Below are positions 18,301 through 26,201 of a stretch of 36,810 nucleotides of DNA, one piece after another (the stretch's first letter is position 1; every line of letters starts with the position of its first letter). The stretch spans positions 1 through 36,810 of the forward strand of contig JARBUO010000019.1 of assembly GCA_029239605.1 (NCBI GenBank), written 5' to 3'. The position numbers were made by a program, and so were the translations under genes. This DNA comes from Bacillota bacterium (GTDB lineage Bacteria > Bacillota > Clostridia > Peptostreptococcales > Anaerovoracaceae). The notes under the pieces are model-generated. The model was not told the DNA's origin and made no database searches. It saw nothing but the letters and a program-made list of their open reading frames with translations.

Positions 18301-19562
18301 ATATACAGGATTATGCGCCCTACAAACGCAAGCTCTTTACAAAAAGAATGAAAAAGAATTATACGCTATTGATTCCTCAGATGTCACCGATCCATTTCCA
18401 ATTCCTGGAACCGGCGCTGCATCACAGCGGATATCATGCGGTTCTTCTGCCGTCCGTTGACAAGCATGCTGTGGAAGAAGGGTTAAAGTATATCAATAAC
18501 GATGCCTGTTATCCGACTATCGTAACCCTTGGGCAGGTCATTTCTGCCCTGAAGTCAGGCAATTATGATTTAGACAGAACTGCCATTGCAATGTCTCAAA
18601 CGGGAGGCGGATGCCGTGCCAGCAATTATGTTGCACTGCTGAGAAAGGCTTTGTCGGAGCTTAAGATGGAACAAATTCCGGTGGTTTCTGCCAATATGGC
18701 AGGTCTTGAAAAGAATCCGGGGTTCCGGTTTACGCTTCCGTTGATCAAACGGGCACTTATGGCCCTGGTCTACGGTGATGTATTGATGCGGGTACTCTTT
18801 GCAACGAGACCGTACGAGGCGATCTCAGGATCTGCTGATGAACTGTATGAAAAATGGTCGCAAAAGGCAAAGAGTAATATTGAAAAAGGAAACTTACGAA
18901 AATTTAAGAAATATATTCACGGTATTGTTGAAGATTTTGACAGGCTGCCGCTTCGCGACGTAAAAAAACCAAAGGTAGGTGTTGTAGGCGAAATCCTGGT
19001 AAAATACCATCCTACTGCAAATAATGATATTGTCGGCATTATCGAAGAGGAAGGCGGCGAAGCAGTCGTTCTGGATTTGATCGATTTCTTCCTCTATGGA
19101 ATGTACAGTAAAGAATTCAATTTCCGAAAGCTCAGCGGCAAATACAGCACGATGCTTGGCAATGCAGCAGCAATTCGGGTTGTTGAGCATTTTAGAAAAC
19201 CTGCAAGAGAAGCCCTTGAACACAGCAAGCGATTTGAACCGCCTCTTTTCATTAAAGAGATGGCGAAAAAGGCAAGCCGTATTCTTTCCCTCGGAAATCA
19301 GTGCGGGGAAGGCTGGCTGCTCACTGGGGAAATGGTGGAGCTCATTGACAATGGAGTGGAAAACATCGTATGCCTCCAGCCCTTTGCATGTCTGCCGAAC
19401 CATGTAACCGGCAAGGGTATGATGAAGGCCTTAAGGCAATACAGCCCTATGGCCAATATTGCAGCCATTGACTACGATCCCGGCGCAAGTGATGTCAATC
19501 AATTGAACCGCATCAAGCTGATGATGGCAACTGCTTACCGGAATTTGGAAAAAGAGAAGTAA
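15339..19562 (+). CDS. Giant fused acyl-CoA dehydratase activase-like protein (two ASKHA domains + DUF2229 + HgdB-like region)
   Basis: About 1407 residues. Two ASKHA activase (BcrAD/BadFG/HgdC-type) domains come first: one opens with GIDIGSTTVK at residue 4 and carries NGTCAGGTGAF near 117; the second opens with GIDAGSTTTK near 317 and carries NEACSSGCGSF near 437. The cysteines in those loops correspond to the bridging [4Fe-4S] ligands of HgdC. A four-Cys segment (CKGCENKC ... NRCDKG, about 602-630) follows, then a DUF2229-like region with SDTACYPAKLVHGH near 712. The C-terminal part resembles the dehydratase/HgdB fold, with TGGGCRASNYV near 1088. HgdC-type proteins use ATP to drive an electron into a dehydratase or reductase. 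The natural substrate of this fused class is not known to me. I moved the start from 15285 to 15339 because the family begins at MKLGIDIG and GGAGG lies upstream, though 13 bases is a long gap. Monocistronic. Confidence 0.88.
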   Translation: MKLGIDIGSTTVKLVLLDRHDKIVFSRYERHMSNIFEKVSELMAQLYDTYKDIQTTVAITGSGGLALSTLLGIHFEQEVVACSAAVESLIPNTDVAIELGGEDAKITFYGATIEQRMNGTCAGGTGAFIDQMAVLLNTDAQGLNESAKNHTMIYPIAARCGVFAKTDIQPLINEGAKIEDLSASIFQAVVNQTISGLACGRTIRGNVAFLGGPLSFLSELRKRFVETLDLKPEEIIFPDDSQYYVAIGAAMLSAKYSPVNIESILSKIDSADLATMSETKHMEPLFKDFSDFQQFKGRHDKNKIKRRDIKRAKGKVFLGIDAGSTTTKAALIDDEKYLLYSFYKNNEGKPLEATLVMLKELYSLLPDGAYIANTTVTGYGEGLIKTAFNLDMGEIETMAHYKAAEEFLPGVDFILDIGGQDMKCMKIRDGAIYNIMLNEACSSGCGSFIETYSKSVNMSVQAFAKEGLFAESPVDLGTRCTVFMNSKVKQAQKEGASIGDISAGLSHSVIKNALYKVIKLRDSEEAGNKIVVQGGTFLNDSVLRSIEQIMGRKVVRPDIAGIMGAYGSALIAKENYVEGTESGIIKPSEMGCFTVTNTHTRCKGCENKCLLTINKFNDGGRFITGNRCDKGAGLEKKGEHLPNLFEYKYRRLFSYEPLEEAYASRGTVGIPRVLNMHENYPFWFTFFTSLGFRVVLSPVSSKEIYELGMETISSDTACYPAKLVHGHIKWLVNHDVKWIFYPCINYEMIEDHSAPNHYNCPIVATYPEVISNNMDEIFKENEVQFSHPFLPYDDDIRLVRQLYEMLRSLHIGFNEVSKAVKAARKEDKRFKDDIKKNGAYAIKYIKDNNKKAVILAGRPYHLDPEINHGIDQVINSFGMAVLTEDSVAHFAKLIRPIRVLDQWMYHSRMYRAAEVAGRNDDIELIQLNSFGCGLDAVTTDQVEELLKNKNKLYTVLKIDEGSNLGAAKIRIRSLKAAMEERAKNQIKYIQDYAPYKRKLFTKRMKKNYTLLIPQMSPIHFQFLEPALHHSGYHAVLLPSVDKHAVEEGLKYINNDACYPTIVTLGQVISALKSGNYDLDRTAIAMSQTGGGCRASNYVALLRKALSELKMEQIPVVSANMAGLEKNPGFRFTLPLIKRALMALVYGDVLMRVLFATRPYEAISGSADELYEKWSQKAKSNIEKGNLRKFKKYIHGIVEDFDRLPLRDVKKPKVGVVGEILVKYHPTANNDIVGIIEEEGGEAVVLDLIDFFLYGMYSKEFNFRKLSGKYSTMLGNAAAIRVVEHFRKPAREALEHSKRFEPPLFIKEMAKKASRILSLGNQCGEGWLLTGEMVELIDNGVENIVCLQPFACLPNHVTGKGMMKALRQYSPMANIAAIDYDPGASDVNQLNRIKLMMATAYRNLEKEK

Positions 19563-19565
19563 AAA

Positions 19566-19594
19566 TTGTAATTTGATTTTTACTGTGATATAAT
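19566..19594 (+). promoter_or_regulatory. Promoter of yebC
   Basis: TTGTAA (19566-19571), a 17-base spacer, then TATAAT (19589-19594), with TGA just before it as an extended -10. It begins four bases after the activase stop, so yebC has its own strong sigma-A-type promoter. Confidence 0.75.
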
Positions 19595-19618
19595 AGTTCC
19601 GTTGATTTTAACGGAACT
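19595..19618 (+). repeat. Hairpin at the expected 5' end of the yebC mRNA
   Basis: A perfect 9-bp stem pairs 19595-19603 with 19610-19618 across a 6-base loop, directly after the -10. There is no T-run. It could shield the 5' end of the mRNA or be an operator. Confidence 0.5.
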
Positions 19619-19729
19619 GCTGAAGAGCAGAAAACGCAGGCTGGAAAAAGGTTCAGCTTATCTCTTTTCCGGGATTCCGTTTGAAATATTCAATCAAGAT
19701 ATTAATGGATAGACAGGAGGAATTGTTTG

Positions 19730-20455
19730 ATGGGCAGACATGGAACAATTGCAAACAGAAAGGCGTCACAGGATAATAAAAGGGCGCAGGTTTTTACAAA
19801 ATATGCCAGAGCTATTTCGGTAGCCGCTAAGGGCGGTGGTGACCCTGATTACAATATGTCATTAAAGCACGCCATCGACAAGGCAAAGAGCATCAACATG
19901 CCGAATGACAATATCACCAGAGCCATAAAAAAGGGAACCGGAGAATTAGCCGGAGAGACCTATGAACCAGGCAGCTTTGAGGGTTACGGTGCCGGCGGTG
20001 TGGCGGTTATCGTCGATGTTCTCACCGACAACAGAAACCGGACAACCGCAGCAATGAAGCATGCTTTTGACAAATACGGCGGGAACCTTGGTGTACCAGG
20101 CTGTGTTTCTTACATGTTCGAAAGAAAAGGAATTATTCTGATTGAGAAGACAGACGGTGTGGATGAAGATTCACTGATGGAGGCTTCGCTGGAAAGCGGT
20201 GCTGATGATATGATCACCCATGAGGACTCTTTTGAAGTACAGACCACTCCCGATGCCTTTGATGCTGTATCTGAAGCTTTAAAAGCCGCAGGATACGAAT
20301 TTGTTGAGGCAGACATTGAATATGTTCCCTCTATGGAATCCGCACCGACGGATGAGCACGCAATAAAGAACCTGAAGAAGATGATCGAGATTCTGGAAGA
20401 CAACGATGATGTCCAGAAGGTATATCACAACTGCAGTCTGGATCTGGAAGATTAA
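19730..20455 (+). CDS. yebC: YebC/PmpR/TACO1-family protein
   Basis: 241 residues, the usual family length. The N-terminus MGRHGTIANRKASQDNKRAQ is the Firmicute form of the family signature. It is followed by the conserved NDNITRAIKKGTGE and YEPGSFEGYGAGGVAVIVD, then NRTTAAMKHAFDKYGGNLG. Members were described as DNA-binding regulators. More recent work on bacterial YebC and mitochondrial TACO1 supports a role in translating difficult sequences such as proline runs. A TTG directly before the ATG extends the frame by one codon, but the ATG at 19730 has AGGAGG nine bases upstream. It has its own promoter and terminator; no ruvC is adjacent. Confidence 0.95.
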   Translation: MGRHGTIANRKASQDNKRAQVFTKYARAISVAAKGGGDPDYNMSLKHAIDKAKSINMPNDNITRAIKKGTGELAGETYEPGSFEGYGAGGVAVIVDVLTDNRNRTTAAMKHAFDKYGGNLGVPGCVSYMFERKGIILIEKTDGVDEDSLMEASLESGADDMITHEDSFEVQTTPDAFDAVSEALKAAGYEFVEADIEYVPSMESAPTDEHAIKNLKKMIEILEDNDDVQKVYHNCSLDLED

Positions 20456-20503
20456 TTGTTATAGATCCTAAGCGCTGCTTTAAAGTAACAAAATAGGAAT
20501 TGG

Positions 20504-20546
20504 AAACCTCGAAAACAGTAAAATCATGCTGCTTCGGGGTTTTTTA
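20504..20546 (+). terminator. Terminator after yebC
   Basis: 20504-20513 pairs with 20533-20542 (10 bp including one G-U), followed by a run of T to 20546. Confidence 0.85.
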
Positions 20547-20588
20547 TTACGCGGAGTAGTCAGATTAACAGAATCCAAATATAAAATA

Positions 20589-20617
20589 TTGTAAAAAGTT
20601 TCATGTGGTAGTAGAAT
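20589..20617 (+). promoter_or_regulatory. Promoter of the solute-binding protein/diguanylate cyclase pair
   Basis: TTGTAA (20589-20594), a 17-base spacer, TAGAAT (20612-20617). About 107 bases of leader precede the ATG at 20731. I recognise no riboswitch there. Confidence 0.6.
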
Positions 20618-20730
20618 TAAGTCAATAATACTATTATTATCGTATTTTTTGTCGAAACGCCGGGGCAACAACAGGGATTCAGGAATTAGAGAACGAAGCA
20701 AATGATTAAATTTAGATTGAGGAGTACACG

Positions 20731-22161
20731 ATGACTAAAAAAACCCATTTGATCCCGCTCGTCTTATGCATTGCAATGATTACTTCGTCCTGCAGCATGC
20801 TCTCCGATCAGAATAAGCTGCTTGATCCTGAAAAACCGATTACAATCACCGTTTGGAATTATTATAACGGAACCATTAAGGTAAAATTTGATGAACTTGT
20901 ATCTCGGTTTAATGAAACCATTGGTGCAGAACAGGGGATTGTGGTAGAGGCACAGAGCTACGGTGATGTCAATGAGCTTGCGGATGCGGTTTTTGAATCG
21001 GCCAATGAAGAAATTGGTGCAATGCCAATGCCGGACATCTTCGCTTCTTATCCGGATAATGCTTTTCGTGTGGATCAACGATCTGAACTTGCAGATCTGA
21101 ATGACTACTTCACAAAAGAAGAACTGAGTGGGATCAGAGAAGAATTTTTATCTGAGGGGATGTTCGGGGATGAAAATGCCTTAAAGATTCTACCCATTGC
21201 AAAATCTACAGAAGTGCTTTACTTGAATAAAACGTACTGGGATGTTTTTGCGAAAAAAACGGGAGCTGATTTGTCAAGTCTATCTACATGGGAGGGCCTG
21301 GCACAGACGGCTAAGGAATACTACGAGTCTACCGGGAAGCCATTTTTCAGCGTTGATGCCAATGCGAACTTTATGCTGGTCTCGGCCATGCAGCTCGGAG
21401 AAGAATTATATCAGTATCGCGGATTTGAGGCCAGCCTTAATTTCCGTGAAGATACTGCTTATCGAATCTGGATGAATTATTATATTCCATATGTGAACGG
21501 CTATTATGCCAAATCGGGCAGATTCAGTTCAGATGATGCAAGAACCGGCGCCATTGCGGCTTATACAGGGTCCACTGCCGGAGCGTCCTATTTCCCGGGA
21601 CAAGTGGAAAGTGACGGTGCTTCAACGCCCATCGAAGTAATGGCCTTGCCATACCCCCACTATGAAGGCGGGAAAGCATACGCTGTTCAGCAGGGTGCTG
21701 GAATGTGCATCTCAAAAAGCGATGCGGCACACGAATACGCTGCATCAGTTTTCCTGAAATGGTTTATTGATGTTCCCCAAAACGTCGAGTTTGCAGCGGC
21801 AACGGGCTATCTCCCCGTCAAGACGGAAGCACTTGATGCAGATACCGTCTTGAAAGAGATGGAGAAGGAGAATATCACAAATGGAACGGTTAAGAAAACC
21901 ATCGAGGCAGCAATCGATATGATTCAGTCCTATTCTTTGTATGGAAATAAGCCCTTCGAAGAGAGCTATGAACTGCGGTCTATCCTGGAAACAAGTCTTT
22001 TTGAACAGGTCAAGCATGATTTAGAAGTTCTTGAAAGGCGTGTTCAGGCCGGCGAAGATCGCCAGGCTGTTATTGATGAATTGTGCACGATGGATCATTT
22101 TAAAAGTTGGTATGATGATTTTACCGGCAGAATTCAGTCAGAAATTTCAAGGAATCGGTAG
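20731..22161 (+). CDS. Extracellular solute-binding lipoprotein (ABC carbohydrate-type, family 1)
   Basis: 476 residues. A short basic N-terminus and hydrophobic core end at Cys21 in MITSSC, which fits a lipobox, so the protein is probably lipid-anchored outside the membrane. The mature part looks like family-1 sugar-binding proteins: ITITVWNYYNGTIKVKFDELVSRF at the start, ADLNDYFTKEELSG, KSTEVLYLNKTYWDVF, and late AAGKSD/EYAASVFLKWFID-type segments. GAGGAG precedes the ATG. No ABC permease or ATPase gene is adjacent. Instead a membrane-bound diguanylate cyclase starts 56 bases after the stop, which suggests the protein serves as a ligand sensor for that enzyme. Ligand unknown. Confidence 0.85.
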   Translation: MTKKTHLIPLVLCIAMITSSCSMLSDQNKLLDPEKPITITVWNYYNGTIKVKFDELVSRFNETIGAEQGIVVEAQSYGDVNELADAVFESANEEIGAMPMPDIFASYPDNAFRVDQRSELADLNDYFTKEELSGIREEFLSEGMFGDENALKILPIAKSTEVLYLNKTYWDVFAKKTGADLSSLSTWEGLAQTAKEYYESTGKPFFSVDANANFMLVSAMQLGEELYQYRGFEASLNFREDTAYRIWMNYYIPYVNGYYAKSGRFSSDDARTGAIAAYTGSTAGASYFPGQVESDGASTPIEVMALPYPHYEGGKAYAVQQGAGMCISKSDAAHEYAASVFLKWFIDVPQNVEFAAATGYLPVKTEALDADTVLKEMEKENITNGTVKKTIEAAIDMIQSYSLYGNKPFEESYELRSILETSLFEQVKHDLEVLERRVQAGEDRQAVIDELCTMDHFKSWYDDFTGRIQSEISRNR

Positions 22162-22217
22162 GAGATGGCAGGGATTGCTGTAATCAGCGGGACAACATTG
22201 AATTGAGGGCTTATGCA

Positions 22218-24329
22218 ATGAAACTTTTTAAATTGGATCGGAAATCAATTGCGTTCCGGCTGACAACTCTGACAATTGTTATTATTATTGGCCAGGCAGC
22301 ACTGCTGTCTTTCTTTCTCATATTCGGAGGAGTCATCAGCCAAGCAGAACAGAACGCGTATAACTCCTTTGCTGAAAAAGTAAGAAACCGAAAGGACTAT
22401 TTGCAGCGGGAAATGAAGTATCGCTGGATGAATATGGATCCTTATGTGGAACAGATGTCTGAACGCTATAAGGCAAACGAACCGGATGAATTTTTCAGTG
22501 AAATCAGTGATCCGCTGATTTCCATGCTGCGAGCGACTCAGGTTACCGGCGTGTTTGTCATCCTCAATCAAAATGACGACAATCAGGGAAACGCCGCTGT
22601 TTACATACGGGATTATGATCCGGTACTCAATGATTATAATAATCGAGATCTCTACTATGTTTTTGGACCTTCCGGGCTGGCAAACCAGCTTCAGATACCT
22701 CTGGATCGGATGTGGAAATACCGGATGGATCTTAGTATTCTGGATTCAGACTTTTACGAAAAACCATTGAGTAAGGCACCCCTGACGTCAGCTGCAAATT
22801 TACTGGGGTATTGGAGCCTTCCTTTTCGTCTTTCCCCTGAGGACGGAGCCATTATTACCTATACCAGACCTTTGCTTGATGGTGAGAATCGTCTGATCGG
22901 AATTGTAGGTGTGGAAGTATCGGAACAGTATCTATCAAAGTTTCTGCCCTCAACGGATTTACAGATGAGAGACTCCTACGGCTATATGCTAGGTTATGGT
23001 AAAACGCAGAAAGCTGATATTGAACCGATCTTGCTGACCAGAGCGATCCAAAAACGTCTGGCGCAAAATGGACAGCCGCTGGAATATAAGGCGATGGATA
23101 CGGAAAATTCAATTTACACTCTGGAAAATCACAGTCTGAAAGGGAACCTCTATCTATCCATTGAGAGCCTTGGTCTTTATAACAACAATACGCCTTTTCA
23201 GCAGAGCCAGTGGTACCTCATCGGTATCATGGGAGAAAATCATCTGCTTAATTATGTGAATACGATAAAAACTATTCTGGTGGTTTCCATGATCGCATCC
23301 GTAATAGTCGGTGTCGTGTTTGCTTATATCGTTAGCCATCGATTTACGAAGCCGATTGTTCTTGTATCCAGAAAGACAAAAGAGACCAATACAGGAAAGC
23401 GAATTATACTGGAACATACCGGGCTCAAAGAGGTGGATGATTTACTTAAGGTGATCCAGACAACCAGCAATATGCTCCTCGAATCCTCCGGAAAAATGTC
23501 AAAGATTATAGAAATGGTCGGACTGCCCCTTGGGGTATTTGAATACAGCGATAACGAAGAAGGTGTTTTTGTAACAGATCAACTGCCCAGGCTTTTGGCC
23601 CTTACGGAGGCAGAAACAGAAGCCGTCACCGGAAACAAGGATCTTTTTACCAGGACCATCGATGAATTGCTGAGTCATCCTGAGGAGGAAGAAGAAAACA
23701 TCTACGCCGTCAGCAGCAATCCGGAAAAATGGTTGAAAATCAAAGTGGCTAGGAGGGATGCTGTAACGCTTGGTGTCATCATCGATGCAACTGATGAAAT
23801 AAAAGAGAAGAGAAGAATTATGACAGAAAGAGATATTGACCCACTGACGGGGATCTACAACAGAAAGGCACTTCAGCTTCAAATGGAGGATGCACTTCAG
23901 AAAAGAAATCTGCGTCAGGAAGCAGCGCTTCTGATGTTTGATTTAGACAATCTGAAATCTATTAACGATACGTATGGGCACAGCTGGGGCGATATTTATA
24001 TCAAACATGCGGTCAAGCACCTGGAACAAATTTCATCAGAGCACAAAATACTCGGCAGACGCTCCGGCGATGAATTTGCACTGCTTCTTTATGATTGTCC
24101 GTCAAGAGTAGAAATCAGAACATGTATTGACAATTTTTATATGGAGCTGAAGGCTGACTCGCTTATATACCCGGATCACACCATAGGGTGTGCGGCTGTT
24201 TCTGCAGGACTTGTGTGGATCGATCATATGGACGTGATTTTTGATGAATACCTGAACAAAGCAGATGAATTGATGTACGAGGCAAAGCGGAGCGGGAAAG
24301 GATATTATCGAGAAGGAACGATTTCATAA
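22218..24329 (+). CDS. Membrane diguanylate cyclase with extracellular sensor domain (GGDEF, SGDEF variant)
   Basis: 703 residues. Membrane helix one spans about 14-37. An extracellular Cache-like domain covers about 40-345, and helix two about 351-374. A PAS-like linker follows, then GGDEF at about 535-700. The GGDEF domain shows DPLTGIYNRKAL near 540, FDLDNLKSINDTYGHSWGD, and the catalytic motif as RRSGDEF near 613-619. The first Gly of GGDEF is thus Ser; the metal-binding Asp and Glu are kept, so activity is plausible. I see no RxxD inhibitory site in the usual place upstream. It makes c-di-GMP from two GTP. The ATG at 22218 has GAGGG eight bases upstream; a TTG at 22203 is the alternative. 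It is probably cotranscribed with, and informed by, the upstream binding protein. Confidence 0.88.
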   Translation: MKLFKLDRKSIAFRLTTLTIVIIIGQAALLSFFLIFGGVISQAEQNAYNSFAEKVRNRKDYLQREMKYRWMNMDPYVEQMSERYKANEPDEFFSEISDPLISMLRATQVTGVFVILNQNDDNQGNAAVYIRDYDPVLNDYNNRDLYYVFGPSGLANQLQIPLDRMWKYRMDLSILDSDFYEKPLSKAPLTSAANLLGYWSLPFRLSPEDGAIITYTRPLLDGENRLIGIVGVEVSEQYLSKFLPSTDLQMRDSYGYMLGYGKTQKADIEPILLTRAIQKRLAQNGQPLEYKAMDTENSIYTLENHSLKGNLYLSIESLGLYNNNTPFQQSQWYLIGIMGENHLLNYVNTIKTILVVSMIASVIVGVVFAYIVSHRFTKPIVLVSRKTKETNTGKRIILEHTGLKEVDDLLKVIQTTSNMLLESSGKMSKIIEMVGLPLGVFEYSDNEEGVFVTDQLPRLLALTEAETEAVTGNKDLFTRTIDELLSHPEEEEENIYAVSSNPEKWLKIKVARRDAVTLGVIIDATDEIKEKRRIMTERDIDPLTGIYNRKALQLQMEDALQKRNLRQEAALLMFDLDNLKSINDTYGHSWGDIYIKHAVKHLEQISSEHKILGRRSGDEFALLLYDCPSRVEIRTCIDNFYMELKADSLIYPDHTIGCAAVSAGLVWIDHMDVIFDEYLNKADELMYEAKRSGKGYYREGTIS

Positions 24330-24341
24330 AATACGATTCAC

Positions 24342-24377
24342 TGTCTCAGAGTAGCGATATTTTGAGACATTTTTTTA
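24342..24377 (+). terminator. Terminator after the diguanylate cyclase
   Basis: A 12-bp stem with two G-U pairs (24342-24353 with 24358-24369), a GCGA tetraloop of GNRA type, then eight T. Confidence 0.9.
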
Positions 24378-24479
24378 TTTGTAACGGAATAAGAATTAAT
24401 CTGTATTTAACATACGCATAATAACACTTTAATAATTAAAGGATATACTGATTACAGAAAACAAAGAAAGGAGTGTGAT

Positions 24480-24599
24480 ATGCAAATGACAGAAGAGAAT
24501 ATCTATTTCGAAGGCAGTGAGACCTTCTTTGCAGATCTGGCATCAGGTGAGAATAACGATGAAAGCATTCTCAATGCGTACTGGGTCTCAGAGAGATAG
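24480..24599 (+). CDS. Possible 39-residue small protein
   Basis: A short ORF (MQMTEENIYF ... NAYWVSER) preceded by AAAGGAG with six bases to the ATG, which is as good as any start in the window. A stem-loop with a T-rich tail follows at 24664-24710, so this could be an independent small gene. The product is acidic and soluble, without cysteines or membrane segments. I recognise no family. A 61-codon frame on the opposite strand (24503-24688) covers the same DNA and has a weaker ribosome site; only one can be judged real by conservation. The surrounding 554-bp gap holds otherwise only the terminators and the preT leader. Confidence 0.4.
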   Translation: MQMTEENIYFEGSETFFADLASGENNDESILNAYWVSER

Positions 24600-24663
24600 G
24601 CTTTCGCCATATCGTTAAAAGAAGTCATAAGAGACTTTTCATATAGATTGACCTCCTCAATGG

Positions 24664-24710
24664 CAACCAGGCAATCATTAGATTGCATTCGGTTGTCTTC
24701 CTCTTTTTTT
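24664..24710 (+). terminator. Imperfect terminator after the small ORF
   Basis: Stem CAACC/GGTTG (24664-24668 with 24691-24695) continues across a small internal loop into GCAATC/GATTGC (24671-24676 with 24681-24686). The tail TCTTCCTC is followed by seven T. Confidence 0.5.
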
Positions 24711-24751
24711 GAAGTAGTTCGTATGAGATCGAAATGGAAATCAAATACTAT

Positions 24752-24791
24752 AACATCTTGTTTTTACGTCGCTTGAAGCGGATAAGATGTT
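24752..24791 (+). repeat. Inverted repeat in the preTA leader
   Basis: AACATCTT (24752-24759) and AAGATGTT (24784-24791) are exact complements around a 24-base interior that contains CGCTTGAAGCG. It lies about 93 bases before the preT start. It could be an operator or leader hairpin; no known riboswitch is recognised. Confidence 0.45.
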
Positions 24792-24883
24792 TCGATTATC
24801 TGTTTCAGCATTGGTGTATGACAATATAGTATCTTTTAAAAAATAGTAATCTCAATATCACATAAAACAAAGGAGGAACAGTT

Positions 24884-26200
24884 TTGAGTAAGGTTACAAG
24901 TAAAAATCAATTGCAGGGGAAGGAGATCAAGCGGGATTATCTTGACGAAGCCGTACACGGATACAATCTGAAAACGGCTATGGAAGAAGCTGCACGCTGC
25001 GTTCTCTGCTATGATGCTCCGTGCAGCAAGGGCTGCCCTGCGGATACAAAGCCGGCTGACTTTATCCGGTCCATTCGATTTCGTAATATTAAGGGGGCGG
25101 CGGCTACGATCAGAGAAGCAAACGCATTGGGCGGCTGTACTGCCAAGGTTTGTCCCTACGATCGTCTTTGCGAAGAAGCTTGCAGCAGAACGGGCATTGA
25201 CAGGCCAATCCAGATTGGAAGGCTACAGGCTTTTGCAGTTGCCATGGAAAAAGAATATGATATGAAAGTGCTGGAAGCACCGGAAGCAACAAAAGAGAAG
25301 GTTGCATGCATCGGTGCAGGACCGGCCTCACTTGCCTGCGCCCAGAGGCTTGCTCTCCAGGGGTACAAAGTAACGATTTTTGAGGAATTCGACAAGCCCG
25401 GTGGAGTTCTTACCTACGGAATCATACCTTCGAGGCTTCCTCAGGATGTGGTGGACTTCGACATTCAGAAGGTGAAAGATCTTGGCGTTGAATTCGTACT
25501 GAATAAAAAAGTAGGTCGTGATATCAGTATCAGTCAGTTGAAGGAACAGGGATTTAAAGCAATTTTCATCGGAACGGGACTTTGGAAGTCAAAGGCGCTG
25601 GATATTAAGGGTAAAGATCTGAGCGGAGTGACCTCTGCTGTAGAGTTCCTGAAAAAAGCCCGGTCTTCCATGGGTCAGATGAAGGTAAAAGGAGATGTTG
25701 TAGTAATCGGGGGCGGAGATGTAGCCATGGACTGTGCAGCAACCGCTAAGCTTCTGGGAGCAGATAAGGTCACCATCGTTTACCGAAGAACCATCGAAGA
25801 AGCGCCTGCTGATATTGCAGAACTGGAATATGTTCAGGCACTCGGTATCGGGATTTCTACGAAGTTTAAACCTCAGGAAATCATCGGTGAGGACGGCAAA
25901 GTGAAAGGATTCCTCGCAGAAGGAACGGACGGTTTTTCTCAGCTGAAGCTGAAGGCAGACCATGTGATTTTTGCCATCGGCCAGGAGGCAGAGAATATGA
26001 AAGAAATTGCTGATATTTCACTCAATGAAAACGGAACCATCGCATGTGATCTGAACAAAGGATTTACCAATGAAGAGGGAATCTTTGCAGCCGGAGATAT
26101 TGTCAACGGAGGCAAAACTGTGGTAGAAGCAGTTGCTGCCGGGAAATCTGTTGCTGAAAGCATCATAAGTTATCTTTCAAAAAAAGAAGGGGTGAAGTAA
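24884..26200 (+). CDS. preT: NAD-dependent dihydropyrimidine dehydrogenase, FAD/Fe-S subunit PreT
   Basis: 438 residues, glutamate-synthase-small-subunit-like flavoprotein. The N-terminal iron-sulfur region has [13 protein letters not shown] near 41-53 and [16 protein letters not shown] near 86-101. The FAD fold starts with [20 protein letters not shown] near 144, and the NAD fold with [14 protein letters not shown] near 273. [20 protein letters not shown] near the end completes the FAD site. It takes electrons from NAD(P)H and passes them to PreA, which reduces uracil or thymine (or works in reverse). The start is TTG with AAAGGAGG eight bases upstream. Only one base separates its stop from preA. 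A role in other NAD(P)H-linked reductions is possible, but the PreA partner makes the call good. Confidence 0.88.
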   Translation: MSKVTSKNQLQGKEIKRDYLDEAVHGYNLKTAMEEAARCVLCYDAPCSKGCPADTKPADFIRSIRFRNIKGAAATIREANALGGCTAKVCPYDRLCEEACSRTGIDRPIQIGRLQAFAVAMEKEYDMKVLEAPEATKEKVACIGAGPASLACAQRLALQGYKVTIFEEFDKPGGVLTYGIIPSRLPQDVVDFDIQKVKDLGVEFVLNKKVGRDISISQLKEQGFKAIFIGTGLWKSKALDIKGKDLSGVTSAVEFLKKARSSMGQMKVKGDVVVIGGGDVAMDCAATAKLLGADKVTIVYRRTIEEAPADIAELEYVQALGIGISTKFKPQEIIGEDGKVKGFLAEGTDGFSQLKLKADHVIFAIGQEAENMKEIADISLNENGTIACDLNKGFTNEEGIFAAGDIVNGGKTVVEAVAAGKSVAESIISYLSKKEGVK

Positions 26201-26201
26201 T

